Below, piece after piece: positions 9,498 to 17,169 of a DNA stretch of 64,000 nt (position 1 is the first letter of the stretch; the number at the start of each line of letters is the position of its first letter). Source of the stretch: Hymenobacter nitidus (GTDB lineage: Bacteria; Bacteroidota; Bacteroidia; Cytophagales; Hymenobacteraceae); contig NZ_JAJADQ010000002.1 in NCBI RefSeq assembly GCF_020447315.1, positions 62,001-126,000 of the forward strand, read 5' to 3'. The translations under genes were made by a program, and so were the position numbers. A model generated the notes under the pieces. That model worked only from the letters and a program-made list of their open reading frames with translations, did no database searches and had not been told where the DNA came from.

Positions 9498-10313
9498 TTA
9501 AGCCGGAGTTTGCTGCCGCAGCTGCCAGCGGCGCCACAGCCAGCTGCCACCGATGCCCAGAACCAGCAGGGGCCAGATGTTGGTAAGCAGCACGGCCACG
9601 CTTACCACCAAGGACCAGCCCCGGTTGAAGGCGGCCAGGAAACGGGGTGCGGCGTCTGGCATGGGCGGGGCAGCTTCTTCGGCCGGAATATGCTGGAAGT
9701 AGCGCAGCGTGAGGGTGGCCCAGGTGCTCTGGCCGGTCCAGGTTTTGGCTTGGGCTTCCGAGGCCGTAATTTCCGCCCGAACCTGACTTACCTGCGCTTC
9801 CAGCCGTTGAATTTCCGCCGGCGTTTTGGCTTGTTTCAGTAACTGCGCGTACCGGCTTTCCGCTTCCCGCTTCGTTTTGAGCTCATTGCTGACGTGGAGC
9901 AGGTCGGCCGTTACGTCGCTCGAGGAAATGTCCTTGTTTTCGATGCGGCCCAACTTGCCCAGGGTCTGTAGCAGCGGCATGAACTGCGTGGGCGGCACCT
10001 TGATGGTGATTTCCTGCCGGTGCTGGCCGTCGGCCCGGGTTTCGTGCGCCGTGCTGACGAAGGCCCCGTGCTCGGTGAGCAACCGGTCGACCTGGCCGGA
10101 AACCTGCTCGAAGTTGTCTACCGCTAAACTCAGCTCGCCGTGGTAGATGATGCTGCGGGCTGTTTCAGCGGGCCGCCCCGGAGCAACTGCGGAAGAAAGG
10201 GGAGAGGAAGAGTCGGCCGCAGCTTGGGGGTAGATGACGCTTTCTTCCTGCTCGGCCTGGCTGCACCCTGCCAGGGCCAGTCCGAGCAGGACTGGATACA
10301 ACAGATGTTTCAT
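9498..10313 (-). CDS. DUF4349 lipoprotein
   Basis: 271 residues with a lipoprotein signal (LLGLALAGC, Cys at residue 17). The middle region, about residues 50-200, fits DUF4349: IIYHGELSLAVDNFEQVSGQVD, followed by a coiled-coil stretch rich in Glu, Lys and Gln, then WATLTLRYFQ. A membrane helix near residues 230-258 and a basic tail close the protein. It is probably an envelope protein anchored at both ends. The function of DUF4349 proteins is not established. Single gene, ending at the shared terminator with the holin-like gene. Confidence 0.82.
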   Translation of the reverse strand: MKHLLYPVLLGLALAGCSQAEQEESVIYPQAAADSSSPLSSAVAPGRPAETARSIIYHGELSLAVDNFEQVSGQVDRLLTEHGAFVSTAHETRADGQHRQEITIKVPPTQFMPLLQTLGKLGRIENKDISSSDVTADLLHVSNELKTKREAESRYAQLLKQAKTPAEIQRLEAQVSQVRAEITASEAQAKTWTGQSTWATLTLRYFQHIPAEEAAPPMPDAAPRFLAAFNRGWSLVVSVAVLLTNIWPLLVLGIGGSWLWRRWQLRQQTPA

Positions 10314-10400
10314 CAGAAGTCGAAATAAAGGTTGGGGAAGAAAGCTGCGCAGCTTTGCTCTTTATGCGGGGCCGGGCGGCAGGTAACCCACCACCACCGG

Positions 10401-10440
10401 AAAAGCAACGAGCCCGACCTGTTCAGGTCGGGCTCGTTGC
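10401..10440 (-). terminator. Intrinsic terminator of murA
   Basis: A 16-bp perfect hairpin (10405-10420 with 10425-10440, loop of 4 nt) is followed on the minus strand by TTTT (10404-10401). It sits 23 nt after the murA stop. Confidence 0.92.
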
Positions 10441-10463
10441 AGGGGTAAAACGTTGCGGAAAGA

Positions 10464-11768
10464 CTACAGCCGTCGGATCTGGGCACCCAGAGCGTTCAGG
10501 CGCTTGTCAATAAACTGGTAGCCGCGGTCAATCTGCTCCACGTTGTCAATCACGCTGCGGCCCTCAGCCGAGAGAGCCGAAATCAGCAGGGCCACGCCGG
10601 CGCGGATGTCGGGCGAGGTCATGCTGATGCCGCGCAGGGCATTGCGCTTGTCGAGGCCGATAACAATGGCGCGGTGCGGGTCGCACAGCGTAATCTGGGC
10701 GCCCATGTCGATTAACTTATCCACGAAGAACAGACGCGACTCGAACATCTTCTGGTGAATCAGCACGGTGCCCTTGGCCTGAATAGCTACCACGAGCACG
10801 ATGCTGAGCAAATCCGGAGTCAGGCCCGGCCAGGTGTGGTCCGATACCGTCAGAATGCTACCATCAAGGTAGGTAGCAATTTCGTAGTGGTCCTGAGCGG
10901 GAATGTAGATATCGTCGCCCCGGATTTCAAGCTGGATACCCAGCTTGCGGAACGTATCCGGAATCAAACCCAGCTCGGCCACCTGGCAGTCCTTAATGGT
11001 GATTTCGGAACCCGTCATGGCCGCCAAGCCGATGAAGGAGCCGATTTCAATCATGTCGGGCAGCATGCGGTGCTCGGTGCCACCCAGACTTTCCACGCCT
11101 TCAATGGTCAGCAGGTTGGAGCCGATACCGTTAATTTTGGCGCCCATGCGCACCAGCATCTTGCAGAGCTGCTGCAAGTATGGCTCGCAGGCCGCGTTGT
11201 AGATGGTGGTAACGCCTTCGGCCAAAACCGCCGCCATAACGATATTGGCCGTGCCCGTTACCGAAGCCTCGTCCAGCAGCATGTAAGTACCGCGCAGGCC
11301 ATTCTCGGCCTTGATGCGGTAGAAGTCGGTGCCTTCTAGGGTTAGCTTGCCGCCGAGCTTTTCCAAGCCCAAAAAGTGCGTATCCATCGGCCGGCGGCCG
11401 ATTTTGTCGCCGCCGGGCTTGGGCAGCTGGCACTTGCCGAAGCGGGTCAGCATAGGGCCCAGAATCATCACGGAGCCGCGCAGCGCCCGTCCCTGGGCCA
11501 CAAACTGCTCGGAATCCAGGTAGTCCAGATTTACCGCGTCGGCCTGAAAACGATAGGTGTCGGTGGAAAGCTTCCCGACTTTAACGCCCATGTCGCGCAG
11601 CAGCTCGATGAGCTTGTTCACGTCGCGGATGTCGGGAATGTTGCTGATGGTGACGGGCTCGGAGGTGAGCAGCACCGCGCACAGAATTTGGAGGGCTTCG
11701 TTTTTTGCGCCCTGCGGCACGATTTCACCCTTCAGCGGTTTGCCGCCGATTACTTCAAATGAAGCCAT
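10464..11768 (-). CDS. murA: UDP-N-acetylglucosamine 1-carboxyvinyltransferase MurA
   Basis: 434 residues, full length for MurA/EPSP-synthase fold enzymes. It transfers enolpyruvate from PEP to UDP-GlcNAc in the first committed step of peptidoglycan synthesis. Conserved features include QGAKNEALQIL at residues 19-29 and GRRPMDTHFLGLEKLG from 125. The loop that carries the catalytic Cys (C115 in E. coli, GGCTIGARP) reads PGGDKIGRRP here, with D121 in place of Cys. Asp at this position is known to give intrinsic fosfomycin resistance. The gene follows a DUF4290 gene on the same strand, separated by a 127-nt gap with an inverted repeat, and ends at a strong terminator. Confidence 0.96.
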   Translation of the reverse strand: MASFEVIGGKPLKGEIVPQGAKNEALQILCAVLLTSEPVTISNIPDIRDVNKLIELLRDMGVKVGKLSTDTYRFQADAVNLDYLDSEQFVAQGRALRGSVMILGPMLTRFGKCQLPKPGGDKIGRRPMDTHFLGLEKLGGKLTLEGTDFYRIKAENGLRGTYMLLDEASVTGTANIVMAAVLAEGVTTIYNAACEPYLQQLCKMLVRMGAKINGIGSNLLTIEGVESLGGTEHRMLPDMIEIGSFIGLAAMTGSEITIKDCQVAELGLIPDTFRKLGIQLEIRGDDIYIPAQDHYEIATYLDGSILTVSDHTWPGLTPDLLSIVLVVAIQAKGTVLIHQKMFESRLFFVDKLIDMGAQITLCDPHRAIVIGLDKRNALRGISMTSPDIRAGVALLISALSAEGRSVIDNVEQIDRGYQFIDKRLNALGAQIRRL

Positions 11769-11792
11769 GGAATGGTAGCTAGTAGCTAAGCG

Positions 11793-11886
11793 CCGTTAGC
11801 TGTTGGCAGATGATAGAAAAAAGAAAAGCAGGAGAACCAGCCGCCCCTGCTACTAGCTGACAGCCCAAACAGCCATCAGCTAACGG
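11793..11886. repeat. Inverted repeat in the DUF4290-murA gap
   Basis: CCGTTAGCTG (11793-11802) is the complement of CAGCTAACGG (11877-11886), and shorter related words (CTAGTAG, CTACTAG, TAGCTAG) lie around them. The pair spans most of the gap between the two genes and resembles the inverted-repeat-bounded gaps seen elsewhere in this window. Confidence 0.6.
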
Positions 11887-11895
11887 AAAATGAGC

Positions 11896-12642
11896 TTACT
11901 GAGGTGGCTGCTGCGGTTCCTGACGGCCTTTCTTGCCGCCGCGGCGCTGCTTGTCGCGCCGGTTGTTGTTGCCGCCGCGCCGACCTTCCCGGTCGCCTCG
12001 GTCCCCCCGCTCGCCGCGTTCCGAACGCTCGGCGCGGGGCTGGGGCACGATGAAGGGCGCGGGCCGGCCACCAGCAGTCGGGGGCGTGGCAAACTCAAAC
12101 AGGTTGTTAGCATCCACCTGGGCCGGGTCCAGCTCCAGCTTGCCGCCCGACAGCTCCTTGAGGTGCTTGAGGATGGTCACGTCCTTGGCGTTTTCCTTGC
12201 TGTAGGAACGGTAGAGGAACTTCATAGTGCGGCCAATGGCAATGGTAGCCTGCTCGCGCTCGGCCGCGTCTTCCAGGGCCAGGGCCTGCTCAATCATGAT
12301 TTCGACGCTGCGGCCGTAGGCTTTAAGCTTGGGCGACTTGCTGGGGTAAGCCACGCGCTGGGGCTGCTTGGCCAGAATGTCGAGGGCGTGCAGCGGGTAG
12401 GGGCTATCCACGTCCAGCTCGCCGTCGGTCATTTCGAAGATGTGGTTCCACACTTTCGGCTGGGCGTCGGGCTGCTCGCGCAGGGCGGGGTTGAGACGGA
12501 AAATGAGCTGCACGATCTGCTGGGCCCGCTTGGTGCGCTCTTCCCGGTCTTCGATGGTGCGCAGCTGCTGAATCAGCTCGTAGGTGCTCTGCCCGTATTC
12601 GCGCAGCAGCAGCTCGTGTTTAAAAGGTGACGGTAAGGCCAT
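11896..12642 (-). CDS. DUF4290 protein with basic RG-rich tail
   Basis: 248 residues. The first 170 residues form a soluble, mostly helical domain that fits DUF4290, a Bacteroidota family often found just upstream of murA, as here. The tail from about residue 200 is rich in Arg, Gly and Glu (RGERGDRGDREGRRGG) and ends in RRGGKKGRQEP, so it may bind RNA or another acidic partner. No catalytic motif is visible and the function is unknown. The arrangement suggests co-transcription with murA. Confidence 0.8.
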   Translation of the reverse strand: MALPSPFKHELLLREYGQSTYELIQQLRTIEDREERTKRAQQIVQLIFRLNPALREQPDAQPKVWNHIFEMTDGELDVDSPYPLHALDILAKQPQRVAYPSKSPKLKAYGRSVEIMIEQALALEDAAEREQATIAIGRTMKFLYRSYSKENAKDVTILKHLKELSGGKLELDPAQVDANNLFEFATPPTAGGRPAPFIVPQPRAERSERGERGDRGDREGRRGGNNNRRDKQRRGGKKGRQEPQQPPQ

Positions 12643-12778
12643 TGGAAAAGGCGTAGCTGCCCTGAAAAGCAGCTGGTTAAGTCAAATAGAAGTGGCGCCG
12701 GCCGGTTTAGGTAGCTGATTCACAACGGGTAGCGAATCTGCGGGCGGCGGCTAAGCTGGTCAAGTTACGACCTTCCGC

Positions 12779-15025
12779 CTAGCTGTGCACCCGCAATTTC
12801 GCAAAACTCAGCAATAACGTCTTCTCACCCACTTCTTCGAAGTCGATGATGGCCTTGGTAGAGCCCTGCTGCACTTCGAGCTTGGTTACTTTGCCGAAGC
12901 CGAACTTGGGGTGCTCCACGCGCTGCCCGGTTTGCAGGTTGCTCGTGTCCGAGGGCTGAAAATCGGCCGGTGGGGTGTAGCCCTTGGCCACCGTCTTACG
13001 CGGAGCGGGCGGAATTAGGTTCGAACGGCGCTCCACGACGTGGCCAAACGGCGACTCGCCGGGGCCGGCCGAGGAAAACTTGAAGTCGACAAATTGGGGG
13101 TCAATTTCGTCGAGGAAGCGGCTTTTCTCGCAGCTGCGCAGGTTGCCCCACTGGTAGCGGGAGGTAGCGTAGCTGAGCGTGAGCTTCTTCTCGGCCCGGG
13201 TAATGGCCACGTAGAACAGACGCCGCTCTTCCTCCAGATCAGCCCGGGAGGTAATCATCATCTGGCTCGGAAACAGGTTTTCCTCCATGCCCACGATGTA
13301 GACGTTGCGGAACTCCAGGCCTTTGGCCGAGTGAATGGTCATCATCGTCACGGCCTCGCCTTCGTCCTTGGCGTCCTTGGTGTCGGCGTCCGTCACGAGG
13401 GCAATGTCCTGCAGGAAGGAAGCAAGCGACTTGTCCTCCCGCTCGGGGTCCTCGGTGTAGGCCTTCACCCCGTTCAGGAGTTCCTGAATGTTCTCGTAGC
13501 GCGACAGGCCCTCGATGCTTTTATCGGCGTAGAGCTCCTCAATCATGCCCGAGTTCTTGGCAATGAACTTGGCGGCCTCGAAAGCATCTTCCTTGCCGGC
13601 CAGCACCGCGTAGCTCTTGATCTGCTCGGCGAAGCTCTCAATCGGGTTGGCAATGCGGGCCGTCAGGAAGGAGTTGGCGTTGGCTACCACCTCCCAGAGC
13701 GTGTGGTTCGACTCCTCGGCCGTGTTGATCAGCTTGCTGATGGTCGTGTCGCCGATGCCGCGCTTGGGGTAGTTGATGACGCGGCGCAGGGCCTGCTCGT
13801 CGTTGTGGTTTACCGTCAGGCGCAGGTAGGCCACCAGGTCCTTGATTTCCTTGCGCTGGTAGAAGCTCAGGCCGCCGACAATCTTGTACTTGATGTTGAG
13901 CTTGCGCAGGGCTTCTTCCATGGCCCGGCTCTGGGCGTTGGTGCGGTACAGAATGGCGAAGTCATCATACGACAGATGCTGATTCATCTTGTCCTCGTAG
14001 ATGCTGTTGGCCACCAGCTTACCTTCCTCGTTGTCGGAGGCGGCTTTGATGACCTCAATCAGGGTGCCTTCCTCATTTTCCGAGAAAACGTCCTTGCGCA
14101 GCTGGGCCTTGTTGTTCTTGATGACCGAGTTGGCGGCCTTCACGATGTTCTTCGTGGAGCGGTAGTTCTGCTCCAGCTTAAACACCTGCAATTCAGGGTA
14201 GTCCTTCTCGAAGTTGAGAATGTTGGTAATGTCGGCCCCGCGGAAGGCGTAGATACTCTGGGCATCGTCGCCCACGACGCAGATATTGCGCTCTTTGGCG
14301 GCCAGCTTGCGGGTTATCAGGTACTGCGAATAGTTCGTGTCCTGATACTCGTCGACCATCACGTACTTGAAGATGTTCTGGTACTTGTTCAGCACGTCGG
14401 GGTGGTCCTTGAAGAGCACGTTCGTGTTGAAGAGCAGATCATCGAAGTCCATGGCGCCGGCCTTGAAACAGCGGGCGTGGTACTGCTGGTAGATGGCGCC
14501 GATTTTGGGGCGCAGGGCCGCGTCGTCGTCCTGGCGAATCACCGGGTCGTTGAGGTACTGCTGCACCGAAATCAGCTTGTTCTTGGCCGCCGAAATCCGC
14601 CCCAGCACCATGTTGGGCTTGTAGAGCTTGTCGTCGAGGTCCATTTCCTTCACGATCTGGCCCAGCAGCGTCTTGGAGTCCTGGGTGTCGTAGATGGTGA
14701 AGTGGCGGGGGAAGCCGATTTTATCGGCCTCGGAGCGCAGGATTTTGGCAAACACCGAGTGGAAGGTGCCCATCCAGACGTTCTTGGCCTCGGGCCCTAC
14801 GACCTTTTCAATCCGGGCGCGCATTTCCTTGGCGGCCTTGTTGGTAAAGGTCAGGGCCAGGATGTTGAACGGGTCGACGCCCTGCTCCAGCAGGTTGGCA
14901 ATGCGGTAGGTCAGCACCCGGGTTTTGCCCGAGCCGGCGCCGGCAATAATCATGCAGGGGCCGTCGATTTGAAGCACCGCGGCGGCCTGGGAAGGGTTCA
15001 GGAGTTTGTTGTAATCTAATGCCAT
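12779..15025 (-). CDS. pcrA: UvrD/PcrA-type ATP-dependent DNA helicase
   Basis: 748 residues from the ATG at 15025 (MALDYNKLLNPSQ); a farther upstream start would add 12 atypical residues. SF1A helicase motifs are all present: Q motif LNPSQAAAV, Walker A GAGSGKT, TFTNKAAKEM, Walker B DEYQDTN, QNYRSTKNI, TIHSAKGLEFRNVYIVGMEE and YVAITRAEKKL. The protein unwinds DNA 3'-5' in excision repair and replication-fork maintenance. A C-terminal Tudor-like segment (GQRVEHPKFGFGKVTKLE) matches the RNA-polymerase-binding tail of PcrA/UvrD. Single gene, divergent from the DUF3109 gene. Confidence 0.95.
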   Translation of the reverse strand: MALDYNKLLNPSQAAAVLQIDGPCMIIAGAGSGKTRVLTYRIANLLEQGVDPFNILALTFTNKAAKEMRARIEKVVGPEAKNVWMGTFHSVFAKILRSEADKIGFPRHFTIYDTQDSKTLLGQIVKEMDLDDKLYKPNMVLGRISAAKNKLISVQQYLNDPVIRQDDDAALRPKIGAIYQQYHARCFKAGAMDFDDLLFNTNVLFKDHPDVLNKYQNIFKYVMVDEYQDTNYSQYLITRKLAAKERNICVVGDDAQSIYAFRGADITNILNFEKDYPELQVFKLEQNYRSTKNIVKAANSVIKNNKAQLRKDVFSENEEGTLIEVIKAASDNEEGKLVANSIYEDKMNQHLSYDDFAILYRTNAQSRAMEEALRKLNIKYKIVGGLSFYQRKEIKDLVAYLRLTVNHNDEQALRRVINYPKRGIGDTTISKLINTAEESNHTLWEVVANANSFLTARIANPIESFAEQIKSYAVLAGKEDAFEAAKFIAKNSGMIEELYADKSIEGLSRYENIQELLNGVKAYTEDPEREDKSLASFLQDIALVTDADTKDAKDEGEAVTMMTIHSAKGLEFRNVYIVGMEENLFPSQMMITSRADLEEERRLFYVAITRAEKKLTLSYATSRYQWGNLRSCEKSRFLDEIDPQFVDFKFSSAGPGESPFGHVVERRSNLIPPAPRKTVAKGYTPPADFQPSDTSNLQTGQRVEHPKFGFGKVTKLEVQQGSTKAIIDFEEVGEKTLLLSFAKLRVHS

Positions 15026-15116
15026 TCGTAGGGTAATATCAGCGCCTCGGCTAAGGGGCAAAGGTAGGGCTTTGCCTGCGGAGTTACAGCCTTCTAACCA
15101 GAGTTTCAGCTGGGGT

Positions 15117-15149
15117 TTGAACTGCTTCTCAACGCCGGGTGTATCTTTG
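15117..15149 (+). promoter_or_regulatory. Bacteroidota-type promoter for the DUF3109 gene
   Basis: The -7 box TATCTTTG (15142-15149) matches TAnnTTTG exactly. A TTTG lies 22 nt upstream (15116-15119), slightly farther than usual. The ATG follows 22 nt after the -7 box, so the leader would be short. Confidence 0.55.
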
Positions 15150-15171
15150 CAGTTCGCTTCTTTGCAATTCC

Positions 15172-15753
15172 ATGATTATCATTCAGAATACAGTCATCTC
15201 CGACGACGTGCGCGACAATTTCTTTGTCTGCAACCTGGAAGCCTGCAAGGGCGCCTGCTGCGTGGAAGGTGACCTGGGCGCTCCGCTAGAGGCCCACGAG
15301 CTGCAGATTCTGCAGGACGAGTATCACAACATCAAGCCCTTCCTCACCGAAGCCGGCCAGCAGGCCATCGAGCAGCAGGGTCTCTACATCAAGGACTGGG
15401 AAGGCGACTACAGCACCACCACCATCAACGACCGGGAGTGCGCCTATGCCCTGTATGATGAGCGCGGCATCCTGAAGTGCGGTATTGAGCAGGCCTATCT
15501 GGCGGGTGTGACGACGTTCAAGAAGCCCATCAGCTGCCACCTCTACCCGATTCGCATCACCAAGTACGAGGACTTCGAGGCCCTGAACTACGACCGGTGG
15601 AACATCTGCAACCCGGCCTGCAGCTTCGGCGCTACCCTCGGGGTGCGCATCTATCAGTTTCTGAAGGAGCCCCTGGTGCGCAAGTACGGGGAAGAATGGT
15701 ACGAGGAGCTGGTCACGGAAATCGAAACCAACAGCCCGCCGGTGAATGCCTAG
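15172..15753 (+). CDS. DUF3109 family cysteine-rich protein
   Basis: 193 residues from the ATG at 15172 ([13 protein letters not shown]). Eleven or so Cys lie in conserved clusters: [17 protein letters not shown] near the N-terminus, then [23 protein letters not shown] and [10 protein letters not shown]. The layout resembles YkgJ/DUF3109 proteins, thought to bind a zinc or iron-sulphur centre. The biochemical role is unknown. It stands alone between the helicase gene and a terminator. An upstream TTG or GTG start would put residues before the promoter -7 box, so the ATG is preferred. Confidence 0.82.
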   Translation: MIIIQNTVISDDVRDNFFVCNLEACKGACCVEGDLGAPLEAHELQILQDEYHNIKPFLTEAGQQAIEQQGLYIKDWEGDYSTTTINDRECAYALYDERGILKCGIEQAYLAGVTTFKKPISCHLYPIRITKYEDFEALNYDRWNICNPACSFGATLGVRIYQFLKEPLVRKYGEEWYEELVTEIETNSPPVNA

Positions 15754-15762
15754 GTGGGAAAG

Positions 15763-15794
15763 GAAAAGGCCGACTGCGAAGTCGGCCTTTTTTT
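15763..15794. terminator. Intrinsic terminator after the DUF3109 gene
   Basis: AAAGGCCGAC (15765-15774) pairs with GTCGGCCTTT (15781-15790), with a T-run of seven. An A-run on the other side lets it also serve the convergent gene ending at 15829. Confidence 0.9.
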
Positions 15795-15828
15795 GTGGGT
15801 GAATCTTATGAAGCCGGCCAGCAATTAA

Positions 15829-16371
15829 TTAGCGGCCTTCGCGCGTATATCTGGCAAATCGCGCTTCTCTTAGTCGGTCCAGTAGTAGCGTGTCAGCAGG
15901 GGTTAGGGGTATAGGTCGCCGTTTTTGCTGTTGGCGGAAGTGAAGACTCATGTATTCTATCACATTGGAACTGCCACTGATACAGCCATTACGAACTTCT
16001 ACAACTGCCGTGTCGGCTTCATTTTTCCGTAATACGGTGAGCAAGCTTTGCGAATTGCGGCCAAGCAGCGCTAAGTACGAATAACAGCGGACTGCCGGGC
16101 TGGGATGATCTGTCAGACTCACCAACTCTGCTTCGGTTGCCGTGGCTGCTATTTTCTCATACCGCTCATATTGCTCTGCTCTTCTTGGTATTCGGCCCAC
16201 GTATTGCCCATCGACAGTAGAGGCTGAGCCTATCTGAGCGGCTATGGCTCGGAGGGGCTGTTTGACGCTGCGGATTTCAAAAGGCTGCTGTGCAAGACCG
16301 ACCGAACTCGTGGCTAGGTGAAGCAAGCAAAACAGCAATAAGCGCATAGAGGCAACAGAGATAGTATTCAC
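15829..16371 (-). CDS. Exported hypothetical protein
   Basis: 180 residues with a signal peptide (LLLFCLLHLATSSVGLAQQ). The mature part has a helical section with EAELVSLTDHPSPAVRCYSYLALLGR, which looks like one HEAT-type repeat, and a basic C-terminus. A second ATG at residue 9 (16347) puts the start closer to the hydrophobic core and may be the real one. No enzyme motif is visible. It lies in tandem with another small exported protein gene upstream. Confidence 0.6.
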   Translation of the reverse strand: MNTISVASMRLLLFCLLHLATSSVGLAQQPFEIRSVKQPLRAIAAQIGSASTVDGQYVGRIPRRAEQYERYEKIAATATEAELVSLTDHPSPAVRCYSYLALLGRNSQSLLTVLRKNEADTAVVEVRNGCISGSSNVIEYMSLHFRQQQKRRPIPLTPADTLLLDRLREARFARYTREGR

Positions 16372-16391
16372 CAGCTATAAACCTAACAAAG

Positions 16392-16416
16392 AAAAACCCG
16401 ACTAGCAGCAGTCGGG
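16392..16416 (-). terminator. Intrinsic terminator after the exported-protein gene
   Basis: CCCGACT (16397-16403) pairs with AGTCGGG (16410-16416), and on the minus strand the hairpin is followed by TTTTT. It ends the gene at 16455-16877. The loop and stem share CCCGACTAGCAG with the amylase terminator at 17113-17143. Confidence 0.8.
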
Positions 16417-16454
16417 GCTTATTCACCTTCTCTGGTCGTTACGGCACCTATCCA

Positions 16455-16877
16455 TTAGTACTTCTTCCGGACCATTTTGTCTACCAGATTAATATGCAGG
16501 CGGGTGTTCCGAAAGATAACCGTGTGGTCTTTTGCCAGGGAATAAAATGCCTCGGCTTGTGCTGGAACCTCGGAGCTAACTAGCGGAATGCCTTTGGCGG
16601 CTATCAGGCGGCCGCGGTAACAAAACTGCAGGATGGGCCGGCGCAACTTTTGAATGGCTGCCAAACGCTCCCTGTTTAAGATAACCAGGTCCATCCCGGT
16701 CCGGGTTTTCGTCAGCACAAAATCCGAGCGGCTCAAGGACTCGCTTGTGAGAGAATCAGTAAAGCGCACGGTGTCGCAGTCAGGAGATGCGGGCTTGGAG
16801 GACACTTGCGCCCGGGCACTGGGGAGCAGGCTACCCAGTAAGCAAAGGGCCGCGAAGAGCACAGGGGCAAAGGACAT
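16455..16877 (-). CDS. Exported hypothetical protein
   Basis: 140 residues with a clear signal peptide (VLFAALCLLGSLLPSARAQ). The mature protein has two Cys (CDTVRF and LQFCYRGR) that could form a disulphide, and alternating beta-like segments such as HTVIFRNTRLHINLVDKMV. I recognise no family. It is transcribed with the exported-protein gene that ends at 15829, though a terminator lies between them. Confidence 0.6.
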   Translation of the reverse strand: MSFAPVLFAALCLLGSLLPSARAQVSSKPASPDCDTVRFTDSLTSESLSRSDFVLTKTRTGMDLVILNRERLAAIQKLRRPILQFCYRGRLIAAKGIPLVSSEVPAQAEAFYSLAKDHTVIFRNTRLHINLVDKMVRKKY

Positions 16878-17112
16878 AGAGGATAAGTGGGACTGAATGG
16901 GGGCAACTTGTTAAACGAATGTAGGTAAGACGCCCCTGCTTTCCTTGTACCCCGAATCGAGGCGGCGCACGCATCCGGACGCGAAATGAGTTTCGGGAAT
17001 TTCTGCGGGGAGGGTTTCGTCAGCCACCTAGCGGGTCGGCAAGGGGCATACGCCCAGCGCACGTAGTGTGCATAAGCCGCCTACTGTGCCCAATGGGCCA
17101 GTTGTAACGACG

Positions 17113-17143
17113 AAAAAGGCCCGACTAGCAGTAGCCGGGCCTT
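17113..17143 (-). terminator. Intrinsic terminator of the amylase gene
   Basis: AAGGCCCG (17116-17123) pairs with CGGGCCTT (17136-17143). On the minus strand it is followed by a T-run (17117-17113). It lies 27 nt after the amylase stop. Confidence 0.85.
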
Positions 17144-17169
17144 GCTCATTCACCTCACTCACTCAACCC

